Assembly (NCBI GenBank): GCA_010909165.1 | Contig: MU008209.1 | Location: forward strand, 186,001-250,000 | Direction of reading: 5' to 3' | DNA length: 64,000 nucleotides | Origin: Anthoceros angustus | Taxonomy: Eukaryota; Streptophyta; Anthocerotopsida; Anthocerotales; Anthocerotaceae | Shown here: one piece after another, positions 45,301-58,000 of the stretch | Numbering within the stretch: position 1 is the stretch's first letter | Layout of the letters: the number at the start of each line of letters is the position of its first letter | Notes under the pieces: model-generated | The model's database searches: none | Told to the model about the DNA's origin: nothing | Seen by the model: only the letters and a program-made list of their open reading frames with translations | Made by a program: the position numbers and the translations under genes

Positions 45301-46190
45301 TTCCCTCCTCCACACTAGACACAAGATCCTCCAGAAAGGGCTTGTCCTAGAGGAAAGCCAGAGGCCAGAGCAGGAGCTGATAGGTCCCAACTACCTAAAA
45401 AAGCCGCCGGGGAAGAGACCTCCAGTGAGAGAAGGTCAGCGCCCCCAAACTGCACTGGCATGGATGCTTGCCAACGGGCCAAATCGCCCACAAGGTACTC
45501 GAAAGCCCCTTGGCCCATGATATCACCAGGAGTATCCATTATCTTCCTGTCAAACCCCTGAAGTCGAGACATGAGGGGGCGGGTCAGGGCGTGCGGATGA
45601 GGTAGCAGGTGCCTAGCAAAGTAGGAGGAAAAATTCCAAGGCCACCCACTTAGCGAGGAGATCCTGGGACAAGTCCTCACTTGAGAGCTGGTCAAGAAGC
45701 TCCCAATGAAGTCGGGGAGCCAAGGGACCCCAAAACCCTAGACCAAGGCAGCAATCTCCCAGGGGCGCAAAGTGGGAGGATGCAGAATGGGGACCAAGCT
45801 GCACTTAGAGAGCTTTACTTTTAAGACCAAAGAAAGCTTATGGGAGAAGAGCTGGAAGGCTCGAACCTTGTCTCGAGCCCAAGGATGTGAGAGTCAAATG
45901 CAGCCAGCCAGGAAGACCAATCGCAGGAAGGCAACCACGGAAAGGCCCTCTGATGAGCAATGGCAAAGAGGGCACCGCTAGAGGATCACCTTTGTACATG
46001 GTGATTCAAGACAACAAATCCCGAAGAGACATTCATGGGCTAATAATAGAGATTGGAAGACGTCCCGTAGAAGCACCGGACAAAAGGTATAAGGCTCCCA
46101 AGGACACCACCAGCGTCCCTGAGCTCCTCGCAGATGACGCTCCTAGAAATGGTATTGAAGGCGTTTTCAACATCCACCTATAAAACAACC
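45300..46190 (-). pseudogene. LINE-type reverse transcriptase remnant
   Basis: Read on the minus strand from about 46,180: VDVENAFNTISRSVICEELR, then IPFVRCFYGTSSNLYY, then after frame changes KGDPLA and GALFAIAHQRAF around 45,990-45,935, and near 45,440-45,370 ARWQASMPVQFGGADLL and SPAAFLGSWDLSAPA. These match the DVxNAFN, RQGDPLxxxLFxxA and C-terminal GGLGL-like blocks of plant non-LTR reverse transcriptases. Several frameshifts and stops make it non-functional. Its 5' part is repeated at 48,001-48,210 as part of the staircase duplication. Confidence 0.75.
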
Positions 46191-48000
46191 CAATCCGGGT
46201 GGGTGTCAAGGCATGCCTAAAAGTAAGAAAGATTTAAGGAATTATATATCACTTTTCACTTTCACTTTATATTTACATGCGTGTGTGGTTTCATGAGTTG
46301 GGAGTCAAGGATCTTTATGGGTCTTAATCATCATATACGTACCAAAATAACTTAGAATATAAATTCAGGGGATTTCATATACTTTATTTCATCTATATTT
46401 TAAATATCAGATTTTGGGTCGTACTTAAAAGGTAAAATTATTTTTATTTTCCTATTTTATTAAATAAATAATATTATTTATAATGAAGAATTCTTTTCTT
46501 CAAGTAATTAAAAACTTATTCATAAAAAATAATAATTTGTGATGGCAGTTCACTATGGTGTACCAAAGAGGACAGAGACTAAAGACTAAAGACTTTTCGT
46601 ATTCGATACGCTTTTTTCCTCAAAACGAGACACCATGTCACATTCGGCATAAGTTGCAATTAGTTGTGAACCTAAAAGGCATATCTGACCTCTTTCGCTT
46701 TTTTTATATCATCATCTTGTTTTTCTCCTTACAGGAGGCGGTGGTGGTGGTAGGTGGGCGCAAGTGCCTGCCTCGCCATCGCCCAACTTGCGCCTCCTCA
46801 TCGTCCGGTTGCTTGCATGCCCTGTGGTCTCCATCCTACACTATCCGCACATCTCACGCCTGCTCCCACCATCACTCCATGACGCTTTCCGCACTTTCGA
46901 TAATGGCATGTCCATCATCATCACCCTCCCAAGGTCAACACCTCATAGCTTCAAGAAAACCCACTTCAATTGACTCCCAACTGCGTGTCACTCCTCATGG
47001 GAGGACACGATGACCAAGTTCAGTTAAACTCATGTTAAACAACCTTTGGTCATTCAAGATTGGATGGGGTGCCACCCACCCCATTACTCCTCATCCTTCA
47101 AGTTGTCGGCTTGTTTTGAAGCCTCTAAGGGCCTAATGCGTGATCTTTGTTTAAATTCGCCCGCAAAAGGCTGCTATTGTAAGGTTCAAGTCCTTCGAGC
47201 CCACCGATATTTGATCTTTGTTATTAGGCCATAATATAAGTCATTTTTAGTTATGTTGAAAAATGGTGGTGCATTAAAGTCATTTGTAAGTTATGATACG
47301 GATGAGCCCCTACGTTTATACAAACTCCTCATCCCTACCACCTTCACGTAAGCTTGTGTATGTGTAGTAAGGCCTTCATATTCATGACCTTTAAGGCTCT
47401 TTAGAGCCACTTGATATGTTTCCATTGTTGTAAGGCTCCTTTAGGGCTCTCTGATAACGAGAATTCAAAAGTCTCTTGTTTTATAATCTCCTTATAAATG
47501 TTTTAACACGAAACCCAGCAATTTTAGTCTACTACTAATACCTAATTGAAAATGTTCATGTCAAGGGTGTTTTGTCTTAAGAACATTTGATCCCAAAGTC
47601 AATGGATCTGAGATCATATATCCATGTGAACTTGGATATTATTTGAATTACGAGGTGAAATAACCATGGGTAAAAGTTAAGGATTAGATAGTCATGTTTT
47701 AAGATGCATTCTCACCTACTTCCCAAACATTTTAGCTGCGGTCAAAAGCCAAGTGATCGGCGTGATGGAGCTATGGCACGAGCACCTACCTCGACCCACG
47801 GCGGTGGTGTGATCGAAATGGCTCCCTAAACCCTTTTTAAGATTACGCTATTCCAACCCTTTTGAGGTTGTAACTCTCGCCTCAATGGTAACTCTTGCCT
47901 CGATTGTTCGATTTAGGCGTCGGATGAATTATGGGTTTTGAAAATGTCTAAGGATGTATGGCTATCCCGAGTATATAACCTCAAAGGGTTATGATCTATT
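45963..48000. repeat. Staircase segment S1
   Basis: First of six overlapping repeated segments. Begins GCAAAGAGGGCACCGC in the LINE remnant and ends GGTTATGATCTATT at 48,000, where sequence jumps back to its own start. It contains no gene apart from the LINE fragment; small frames at 46,555-47,013 are unsupported. Confidence 0.9.
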
Positions 48001-50852
48001 GCAAAGAGGGCACCGCTAGAGGATCACCTTTGTACATGGTGATTCAAGACAACAAATCGAAGAGACATTCATGGGCTAATAATAGAGATTGGAAGGCGTC
48101 CGTAGAAGCCAGGACAAAGGTATGAGGCTCCCAAGGACACCACAGGCGTCTGAGCTCCTCGGATGGCGCTCCTAGAAGTGGTATTGAAGGCGTTTTCAAC
48201 ATCCACCTATAAAACAACCAATCCGGTGGTGTCGAGGCATGCCTAAAAGTAAGAAAGATTTAAGGAATTATATATCACTTTTCACTTTTCACTTTATATT
48301 TACATGCGTGTGTGGTTTCATGAGTTGGGAGTCAAGGATCTTTATGGGTCTTAATCATCATATACGTACTAAAATAACTTAGAATATAAATTGTGATTTA
48401 CATACTTTATTTCATCTATATTTTAAAATATCGAGTTTTGGGTCGTGCTTAAAAGGTAAAAATTATTTTATTTTCCTATTTTATTAAATAAATAATATTA
48501 TTTATAATGAAGAATTCTTTTCTTCAAGTAATTAAAAACTTATTCATAAAAAATAATAATTTGTGATGGCGATTCACTATGTGTACCAAAGAGGAGAGAC
48601 TAAAGACTAAAGACTTTTCAGATTCGACATCGCTTTTTTCCTCAAAACGAGACACCATGTCACATTCGGCATAAGTTGCAATTAGTTGTGAACCTAAAAA
48701 GGCATATCTGACCTCTTTCGCTTTTTTTATATCATCATCTTGTTTTTCTCCTTACAGGAGGCGGTGGTGGTGGTAGGTGGGCGCAAGTGCCTGCCTCGCC
48801 ATCGCCCAACTTGCGATGCCTCCTCATCGTCCGGTTGCTTGCATGCCCTGTGTGGTCTCCATCCTACACTATCCGCCACATCTACGCCCGTTCCCACCAT
48901 CACTCCATGACGCTTTCCGCCCTTTCAGATAATGGCATGTCCATACGAAATCTGTCAACCCCTCCCAAGGTCAACACCTCATAGCTTCAAGCAAAACCCA
49001 CAGTTTCAATTGACTCCTAGCTACCGTGTCACTCCTCATGGGAGGACACAGTGACCAAGAGTTCAGTGAAACTCCGCGGTTAAGCAACCCTTTGGTCATT
49101 CAGTATTGGGATGGGGTGCCACCCACCCCCGGTTACTCCTCATCCTTCAAGTTGTCGGCCAGCTTGTTTTGAAGCCTCTAAGGGCCGCCTAATGCGTGAT
49201 CTTTGTTTAAATTTCTGGCCCGCAAAAAGGGCTGCTATTGTAAGGTTCTGAAGTCCTTCGAGCCCACCTGATATTTGATCTTTGTTATTAGGCCCGCAAA
49301 TATAAGTCATTTTTTAGTTATGTTGAAAAATGGTGTGCATTAAAGTCATTTGTAAGTTATGATACAGAACGTGATGAGCCCTACGTTTATACAAACTCCC
49401 CTCCAGATCCCTACCACCTTCACGTAAGCTTGTGTATGTGTAGTAAGGCCTTCATATTCATGACCTTTAAGGCTCTTTAGAGCCACTTGATATGTTTCCA
49501 TTGTTGTAAGGCTCCTTTAGGGCTCTCTGATAACGAGAATTCAAAAGTCTCTTGTTTTATAATCTCCTTATAAATGTTTTAACACGAAACCCAGCAATTT
49601 TAGTCACACTACTACCTAATACCTAATTGAAATGTTCATGTCAAGGGTGTTTTGTCTTAAGAACATTTGATCCCAAAGTCAATGGATACGAGACAGTCAT
49701 ATATCCATGTGAACTTGGATATTATTTGAATTACGTAGGTGAAATAACCATGGGTAAAAAGTTAAGGATTAGATAGTCATGTTTAAGATGCGTACTTAAT
49801 GTCACCTACTTCCCAAACATTTTAGCTGCGGTCAAAAGCCAAGTGATGCGACGTAGTCGGGAGCTATGGCCAGCGAGCACCTACCTCGACCCACGACTGG
49901 TGGGGTGTGATCGGCAAATGGCTCCCTAAACCCTTTTAAGATTACGTCATTCCGAACCCTTTTGAGGTTGTAACTCTCGCCTCAATGGTAACTCTTGCCT
50001 CGATTGTTCGATTTCCGGCGTCAGATGAATTATGGGTTTTGAAAATGTCTAAGGATGTATGGCTATCCCGAGTATATAACCTCAAAGGGTTATGATCTAT
50101 TGTTCAAAACTTACCTCATGCCTTTTATATTGCTAATAATTACTTAGTAGGTACTACTTAATTCAAAGATAATTGAATGTGTTTAAAGGTACAAATAACT
50201 ATTGGATGGAGCAAGTTTGTTTGATTTGCAGGTTCCTCTGAGCTACGTAGCTTTTGTCAACTTCGTTGGATGTTGTAGCCTTTTCCATGGCTTCCTCAAA
50301 AGACTTTATATTTTCAGCTCGTGGTGTTGAGTAATGCCCTGGGAGTTGTTGCTCCTTTGGGAGTGAACCTCCTCTTGGAGTGGCTCCTCCTCTTGGAGTC
50401 TTCCTCTTGGCGTGGTTTGACCCTTGGTGTAGGTGCTCCTCTTTTAAGCTGTAGTGCTCTTGGAGTTGCTCCTCTCGGATTAGCTCCATGATTTAGGTCT
50501 TGGCCTCGAGGTATTATGAGAGGTGGTGGTCAATGTTGTTCTGGGGTGAATTCGACTAATTTCTAGTTATATTGATAATTATATCAAGTAGAGTCTTACA
50601 CAACTTTAAAATTCTATTATACTTTATCAAGTTCTTCTACCTAAATTGTTTTGCATTGTCTTAAAGTTGTTGTTGAGATCGGCAACATTTTGTAGCTTAA
50701 CGTGGATAATCCTCGTTGTTGAAATATAAGTATTAGATTGATCATTGGAAACTAAGTCTGATGCTTTGCTACAAAAAGATAAATATTTAAGAATAAATTT
50801 AAAATAATAAGTTGCATACTGTAAAAATTGTATTGTAAATGATAACTCAATT
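48001..50852. repeat. Staircase segment S2
   Basis: 48,001-50,103 repeats S1 end to end with many small indels and clustered changes. 50,104-50,852 then extends beyond the S1 end into new sequence holding the 3' exons of the GEX1-like gene (minus). Ends at a CCTA shared with the start of S3. Confidence 0.9.
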
Positions 50853-50905
50853 CCTACCACCTTCACGTAAGCTTGTGTATGTGTAGTAAGGCCCTTCGCC
50901 TTCAT
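50199..50905 (-). pseudogene. GEX1-like 3' fragment in S2
   Basis: C-terminal exons of the GEX1-like gene described at 54,000-56,057. One exon reads SNDQSNTYISTTRII (about 50,755-50,700). The last reads MELIREEQLQEHYSLKEEHL from about 50,489, followed by a low-complexity tail (PRGGATPRGG or QEEE depending on frame). Frame differs between the copies because of indels. No 5' part is attached. Confidence 0.6.
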
Positions 50906-53218
50906 ATCAGACGGCCTTTAAGGCTCTTTTAGAGCCACTTGATATGTTTCCATTGTTGTAAGGCTCCTTTAAGGGCTCTACAATAACGAGAATTCAAAAG
51001 TCTCTTGTTTTATAATCTCCTTATAAATGTTTTAACACGAAACCCAGCAATTTTAGTCACACTACTACCTAATACCTAATTGAAATGTTCATGTCAAGGG
51101 TGTTTTGTCTTAAGAACATTTGATCCCAAAGTCAATGGATACGAGACAGTCATATATCCATGTGAACTTGGATATTATTTGAATTACGTAGGTGAAATAA
51201 CCATGGGTAAAAAGTTAAGGATTAGATAGCCGCGGTTTAAGATGCAGCCTACGCAATGTCACCTACTTCCCCAAACATTTTAGCTGCGGTCAAAAGCCAA
51301 GTGATGCGACGTAGTCGGGAGCTATGGCCAGCGAGCACCTACCTCGACCCACGACTGGTGGGGTGTGATCGGCAAATGGCTCCCTAAACCCTTTTAAGAT
51401 TACGTCATTCCGAACCCTTTTGAGGTTGTAACTCTCGCCTCAATGGTAACTCTTGCCTCGATTGTTCGATTTCCGGCGTCAGATGAATTATGGGTTTTGA
51501 AAATGTCTAAGGATGTATGGCTATCCCCGGTAGTATATAACCCCGAAAGGGTTATGATCTATTGTTCAAAACTTACCTCATGTCGGCTTTATATTGCTAG
51601 CGAATTACTTAGTAGGTACTACTTAATTCAAAGATAATTGAATGTGTTGTCAAAAGGTACAAATAACTATTGGATGGAGCAAGTTTGTTTTGATTTGCCT
51701 TTTGAGGTTCTACGAGCCACAGAGCTTTTGTCAACTTCAAGTTGGATGTTGTAGCCTTTTCCATGGCTTCCTCAAAAGACTTATATTTTCAGCCTGTGGT
51801 GTTGTTGCCCTTGAGTAATGCCCCTCGGGAGTTGTTGCTCCTTTGGGAGTGAACCCCTCCTCTTGGAGTGGCTCCTCCTCTTGGAGTGACTCTTCCTCTT
51901 GGCGTGGTTTGACCCCTTGGTGTAGGTGCTCCTCTTTTTAACGTAGTGCTTTGGAGTTGCTCCTCTCGGATTAGCTCCATGATTGTTAGGTCTTGGCCTC
52001 GAGGTATTATGAGAGGTGGTGGTCGTTGTTCGTGAGGTGAATTCGACTAATTTCTAGTTATATTGATAATTGATATCAGTAGAGTCTTACACAACTTTAA
52101 AATTCTATTATACTTTATCAAGTTCTTCTACCTAAATTGTTTTGCATTGTCTTAAAGTTGTTGTTGAGATCCGGCAACATTTTGTAGCTTTTGATAATCC
52201 TCGTTGTTGAAATATAAGTATTAGATTGATCATTGGAAACTAGTGCTAATGCTTTGCTACAAAAAGATAAATATTTAAGAATAAAATTTAAAATAATAAG
52301 TTGCATACCTGTAAAAATTGTATTGTAAATGATAACTCAATTCCTAAACTTGCAAATATTGCGTAAATAATAAATTTGTGACAATATCCCCAATGTTTTG
52401 AGATAGATATGACCATCAAATTTGGCAATCCATACTTCCATAAGAAATGTAGCAAATAAAACTACGAAAAGATTCATCATGTTACTCATATTACAAAAGT
52501 ATTTTACTCTTATTTTTGAAAAAAATATATACCACAATAAAGTAGAGCTCTTGAATTTCTTGTTTGCTTAGCACTTGTAAAGCCAATCAAGAATATTGAA
52601 GCAATCGAGAATATAGCTGTCTTAAAAAATTTTCTGTCAGATAATATAATGTGGTGTAGTGTAAAAAGTTTGTCAATCGATTGAAATACTTCACTTTGTT
52701 TTTTCACAAAATCCGCCTGTTCTCGAGATCATATCAGAACAAATACCGGAATTATGAAATATTAGTTAGAGACATCAATTTGGTGTTGAATTCATAAGAT
52801 AACCTAAGAGCATACTAATCTCATGGACTCTTGGTCATGTTTTATGACATGACATGCAACAAATATTAAAGCTTTCAATAAAGTACTTCCAAACTGGGCA
52901 TCAAGCATTGAGTTGGAACCTTCAGAAGATTATGGCATAGATTCGATTCTTCTTGCCATGCAACAAATTCTTCTCTATGTATTAGCTTCTTCTCTGTGAG
53001 GCTGCTAATGAATTCTTGCTATCTTCCATTGCCATAAATTGTACTTGTTGTAGATTTGTTAGCTCTACCATGGTTTGTCCTTGACCAAATTAGAAGTGAG
53101 GCTTGATTATTGAGATTTTCCAGATTCAGAATTGTGTCGACTCCTTCTTGTAGTTGTTGAAGGTCCATGGATAAAGTATCCATAAGTGCTTTTTGCTGCT
53201 TTGCAAGCTCCATTTGAA
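50853..53218. repeat. Staircase segment S3
   Basis: Restarts at the sequence found at about 49,412 in S2 (CCTACCACCTTCACGTAAGC), repeats S2 to its end (to about 52,340) and extends to 53,218 with further upstream exons of the GEX1-like gene. The junction to S4 falls at a shared GTT. Confidence 0.9.
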
Positions 53219-53237
53219 GTTGTAACTCTCGCCTCAA
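51720..53237 (-). pseudogene. GEX1-like 3' half in S3
   Basis: Partial copy with the coiled-coil exon cut at the S3/S4 junction (MELAKQQKALMDTLSMDLQQ, about 53,213), then KKQSEVFQSIDKLFTLHHII with the transmembrane exon (about 52,725-52,540), FLMEVWIAKFDGHIYLKTLG (about 52,450-52,390) and the C-terminal exons. Several single-base losses relative to the S4 copy break the frame. Confidence 0.65.
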
Positions 53238-53589
53238 TGGTAACTCTTGCCTCGATTGTTCGATTTCCGGCGTCAGATGAATTATGGGTTTTGAAAATGT
53301 CTAAGGATGTATGGCTATCCCCGGTAGTATATAACCCCGAAAGGGTTATGATCTATTGTTCAAAACTTACCTCATGTCGGCTTTATATTGCTAGCGAATT
53401 ACTTAGTAGGTACTACTTAATTCAAAGATAATTGAATGTGTTGTCATAAAGGGGTACAAATAACTATTGGATGGAGCAAGTTTGTTTGGATTTGCCTTTT
53501 GAGGTTCTCTGAGCTACAGTAGCTTTTGTCAACTTCAAGTTGGATGTTGTAGCCTTTTCCATGGCTTCCTCAAAAGACTTTATATTTTC

Positions 53590-56057
53590 AGCTCGTGGTG
53601 TTGTTGCCCTTGGAGTAATGCCCCCTCGGGGAGTTGTTGCTCCTTTGGGAGTCGAACCTCCTCTTGGAGTGGCTCCTCCTCTTGGAGTGACTCTTCCTCT
53701 TGGCGTGGTTTGACCCCTTGGTGTAGGTGCTCCTCTTTTAACTGGTAGTGCTCTTGGAGTTGCTCCTCTCGGATTAGCTCCATGATTGTTAGGTCTTGGC
53801 CCTCGAGGTATTATGAGAGGTGGTGGTCGATGTTGTTCTGTAGGTGGAATTCGACTAATTTCTAGTTATATTGATAATTGATATCAAGTAGAGTCTTACA
53901 CAACTTTTAAAATTCTATTATACTTTATCAAGTTCTTCTACCTAAATTGTTTTGCATTGTCTTAAAGTTGTTGTTGAGATCCAGCAACATTTTGTAGCTT
54001 AACGACGGATAATCCCTGTTGTTGAAATATAAGTATTAGATTGATCATTGGAAACTAAGTGCTAATGCTTTGCTACAAAAAGATAAATATTTAAGAATAA
54101 AATTTAAAATAATAAGTTGCATACCTGTAAAAAATTGTATTGTAAATGATAACTCCAATTCCTAAACTTGCAAATATTGTGCGTAAATAATAAATTTGTG
54201 AAGCAATATCCCCCAATGTTTTGAGATAGATATGACCATCAAATTTGGCAATCCATACTTCCATAAGAAATGTAGCAAATAAAACTACGAAAAAGATTCA
54301 TCATGTTACTCATATTACAAAAGTATTTTACTCTTATTTTTTGAAAAAAAATATATACCACAATAAAGTAGAGCTCTTGAATTTCTTGTTTGCTTAGCAC
54401 TTGTACAAAGCCAACTGAAGAATATTGAAGCACTGTAGAATATAGCTGTCTTAAAAAATTTTCTGTCAGATAATATAATGTGGTGTAGTGTAAAAAGTTT
54501 GTCAATCGATTGAAATACTTCACTTTGTTTTTTCACAAAATCCGCCTGTTCTCGAGATCATATCAGAACAAATACTGGAATTATGAAATATTAGTTAGAG
54601 ACATCAATTTGGTGTTGAATTCATAAGATAACCTAAGAGCATACTAATCTCATGGACTCTTGGTCATGTGGCAGTTTTTATGACATGCAACAAATATTAA
54701 AGCTTTCAATAAAGTACTTCCAAACCTGGGCATCAAGCATTGAGTTGGAACCTTCAGCAAGACGGCGATGCATAGATTCCAGTTCTTCTTGCCATGCAAC
54801 AAATTCTTCTCTATGTATTCGTGCTTCTTCTGCCAGAGCTGCTAATGAATTCTTGCTATCTTCCATTGCCATAAATTGTACTTGTTGTAGATTTGTTAGC
54901 TCTACCATGGTTTGTCCTTGACCAGCTAGAAGTGAGGCTTGATTATTGAGATTTTTCATAACAGATTCAGTAATTGTGTCAGCTCCTTCTTGTAGTTGTT
55001 GAAGGTCTGTGGATAAAGTATCCGCAAGTGCTTTTTGCTGCTTTGCAAGCTCCATTTGAAGTTCAGTGACATCCTAGCAAATTCCAGTTCATAAATTACA
55101 TCTGTTACGAAATATTCAATGAATTTCATACACACATACTAGGAATACTAACGAGATTAAGATAATATGATTGCTAATATGGATGTTTGTGAGATTTACT
55201 TTGATGTGATTCCCTGCTTCTTTTGCCATTGTACTCAGACCACTGAGCCCACTTTCAAAACCACGTTGTAAGTTTATATTTGTAGCTTGCATTTTTTGTT
55301 GAGCTTCTAGCATTTTATCGGCTTGGCTTAATACAGTTTCAGACCTTTGGTTCATGGTGGTTAATTTATCTTCTAGCCAATTTGCATTTGATTTTAGATC
55401 ATTGATTACACGATCTGTTTCATATCTAAATGACTCACTCCTGGATTATATAAAACATTGATACAAAAAAAAAAGGATGAGAGCAAAATGATAAATGTGC
55501 AATGAAAGTGAAAGCAAAGAATAGTACAAAACAAGTTTTTGGAAAAGCTTACTGCAGATGATGACACATTGTTGTAGACTCCACAAAAAACGTTAAATAA
55601 AGTGAATGCACATGATCATCAAGACTTCCAACACAGTCTAAGATCTTCAGATTATCTGCACATGGCTTCGGTTGACGCCCAGATACCACTAAAAAGCAAT
55701 TAGTAAGCGACATAGCTAATCTTGCTCTGAGACTATCATCATATAATATATCTTTACAAGATTTTTCAAGGTTTTTGTATGCTTCGTTCCAACATGTATG
55801 ATCTTTGGATCTATCTCTCACTTTGGCCAAAAAATTTTTGGCCTTGTCTTTATCATGTAGTACAATAGGAGTTTGTGAGTCATAAGGTGAAAGATATTGA
55901 GATGGTGGAGTGATTTTAGGTTTATCGGACAAACACATTGTCATTGTTATCATAGTCCGCGCATGCCCATGGCCAATTCAAAAATGGCACTCACCCAAGA
56001 CTTTTTGTCTGCAAGAATAATGTACATACAAACCAGAAAGGAAGTGAAGTAATCATG
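53590..56057 (-). CDS. GEX1: GEX1/KAR5-family nuclear-fusion protein, most complete copy
   Basis: Nuclear-envelope protein of the KAR5/Brambleberry/GEX1 family, needed for fusion of nuclei after fertilisation. Minus-strand exons: about 56,057-55,553 (Cys-rich luminal domain with HTCWNEAYKNLEKSCKDIL, ARLAMSLTNCFLVVSGRQPK and LDDHVHSLYLTFFVESTTMC), 55440-55200 and 55073-54726 (coiled coil: DLKSNANWLEDKLTTM, SETVLSQADKMLEAQQK, MELAKQQKALADTLS), 54545-54359 (KKQSEVFQSIDKLFTLHHII and a membrane segment ending TSAKQTRNSRALLY), 54284-54125 (FLMEVWIAKFDGHIYLKTLG) and C-terminal exons to about 53,590. Order and spacing match GEX1. Indels at about 55,995 (signal-peptide region) and in the C-terminal exons break this copy; the 57,830 copy has the better N-terminus. 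I call it one gene split by the duplications. Confidence 0.82.
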
Positions 56058-56226
56058 TCTGCTTAGTAAAGAACATCATATGTAGTCTCATTGTAAACCT
56101 CAACTGTAAAATGCTATTTAAAATATATAGCTTATCATATTTCCTCTCAATATATTAGATCGAGAATTCGGTTGGAATTAGGACACCGTGTCCGAAGTCC
56201 TAAGAGAGTGTTGCATCAAGCAAGAG

Positions 56227-57143
56227 ATGGTGATGAGCGCAGCAGTTATGCTTATAACTGGGACCATGAGCTTCTGCTTCCACTTTGCTAATGGGGCTGC
56301 TGGGAGCATCTTCCTGGCCCGAACTGTTTCTTTGGGGAACAGGATTTTGCGAGTCATTCGTGGACCCAATTGGGCCTTATAGTTACACTTGCACAGAGCA
56401 TCCGGTATGGTAATCGTGATGAAAAGAACCGATTTGGAGGATGCAGGAGGTGAAAGCATCCCCATAGCTTAGCTTGAGCTGGGGTGGCAATGACAGGTCC
56501 CCGGACTCATATGTGACAACAATACTTAACATCATATCAAGGAGTAACTCAGGTGGGTCCTATGTTGGACATGTCCTGTTTCTGCACACAGTGCTGATAG
56601 GGAGAGATGTGGTTGGTCCCAGTGATCCCACACCTCTGAAGTTGGCCGACCAGGGTTACAGTGTGTGGATTGCTAATGGGAGGACATCACATTGGACCTA
56701 TGGACACACGACTCTCAATGCCAGTAACTTTGTAAGTCATGTTCATGGTTCAGATGAGTTGCCTTCTCAGGTCAGAGTTCTCAGGCCATAGTTCTCACAG
56801 GCCTACTGGGACTGGAGCGCAGACGACCTCGCAAGTGAAGACTTGCCAGTATGGCTGCATTACATCTACAACTACGGAGACAATGTGCAGAAAAAGCTGC
56901 ACGTTGTGGGCTTCTCACAGGCATGCACTTACCTGCGCCATGGGTCGTAGCTTGTTGTTTGTTGTAGGGTAATGGAGCTGATGAAGGTGTGAAATGGCAG
57001 GGGACTCGAGTTGTGATGTCTGCGCTAAGTGCTCAGAGTACAGACCTAGGACCCTTGTCGCAACCGTGACATTGCTTGCTCCCACAATTCATAACTGGAA
57101 CTTTTGCAGTTATACCTGTAGCCATGAAGGAGTCTGGCTATGG
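56227..57143 (+). pseudogene. Acid lipase 5' fragment in S4
   Basis: First exons of the lipase described at 58,001. Exon 1 has the hydrophobic leader but with bases lost (GAAGSIF in place of GAAVGASSWPELF), exon 2 has lost bases near VLIGRD, and the third and fourth exons are followed by the S4/S5 junction at TCTGGCTATGGAG. No 3' half is attached. Confidence 0.8.
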
Positions 57144-57324
57144 AGGTTAATTTATCTTCTAGCCAATTTGCATTTGATTTTAGATCATTGATTACACGAT
57201 CATTTCATATCTAAATGACTCACTCGGATTATATAAAACATTGATACAAAAAAAAGGATGAGAGCAAAATGATAAATGTGCAATGAAAGTGAAAGCAAAG
57301 AATAGTACAAAACAAGTTTTTGGA

Positions 57325-57830
57325 AAAACTTCTGAGATGATGACACATTGTTGTAGACTCCACAAAAAGCGTTAAATAAAGTGAATGCACATGATCATCA
57401 AGACTTCCAACGATCTAAGATCTTGGATTATCTCACATGGCGGTTGGCCTTGAGATACCACTAAAAAGCAATTAGTAAGCGACATAGCTAATCTTGCTCT
57501 GAGACTATCATCATATAATATATCTTTACAAGATTTTTCAAGGTTTTTGTATGCTTCGTTCCAACATGTATGATCTTTGGATCTATCTCTCACTTTGGCC
57601 AAAAAATTTTTGGCCTTGTCTTTATCATGTAGTACAATAGGAGTTTGTGAGTCATAAGGTGAAAGATATTGAGATGGTGGAGTGATTTTAGGTTTATCAG
57701 ACAACTGCATTCTGTCATTGTTATCATAGTCCGCGCATGCCCATGGCCAATTCCAAAAATGGCACTCACCCAAGACTTTTGTCTGCAAGAATAATGTACA
57801 TACAAACCAGAAAGGAAGTGAAGTAATCAT
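57325..57830 (-). pseudogene. GEX1-like first exon, copy in S5
   Basis: Best version of the N-terminus: ATG at 57830 gives MITSLPFWFVCTLFLQTKVL, a signal peptide, then GECHFWNWPWACADYD and the conserved HTCWNEAYKNLEKSC region. After LTNCFLVVS bases are missing relative to the 55,6xx copy (GRQPKPC is replaced), so this copy frameshifts. Only part of exon 2 follows before the S4/S5 junction at 57,145. Confidence 0.75.
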
Positions 57831-58000
57831 GTCTGCTTAGTAAAGAACATCATATGTAGTCTCATTGTAAACCTCAACTGTAAAATGCTATTTAAAATAT
57901 ATAGCTTATCATATTTCCTCTCAATATATTAGATCGAGAATTCGGTTGGAATTAGGACACCGTGTCCGAAGTCCTAAGAGAGTGTTGCATCAAGCAAGAG
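57831..58000. promoter_or_regulatory. Head-to-head promoter of GEX1-like and lipase genes
   Basis: About 170 bp separates the GEX1-like ATG (57830, minus) from the lipase ATG (58001, plus). It is AT-rich (CTATTTAAAATATATAG includes a TATA-like run at about 57,890). The same interval occurs at about 56,058-56,226 in S4. Such a short spacer must hold both core promoters; no specific factor site is claimed. Confidence 0.6.

Larger units (their letters stand above)
53219..57144. repeat. Staircase segment S4
   Basis: Restarts at the sequence at about 51,425 of S3 (GTTGTAACTCTCGCCTC), repeats to the S3 end (reached at about 55,060) and extends through the remaining GEX1-like 5' exons, the shared promoter and the first lipase exons. 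Ends TCTGGCTATGGAG. Confidence 0.9.

Noticed and set aside
48001-53218. Interpreting 46-53 kb as an LTR retrotransposon with long terminal repeats
   Set aside because: The repeats have different lengths and overlap stepwise, there is no primer-binding site or polypurine tract, and no gag-pol lies between them.
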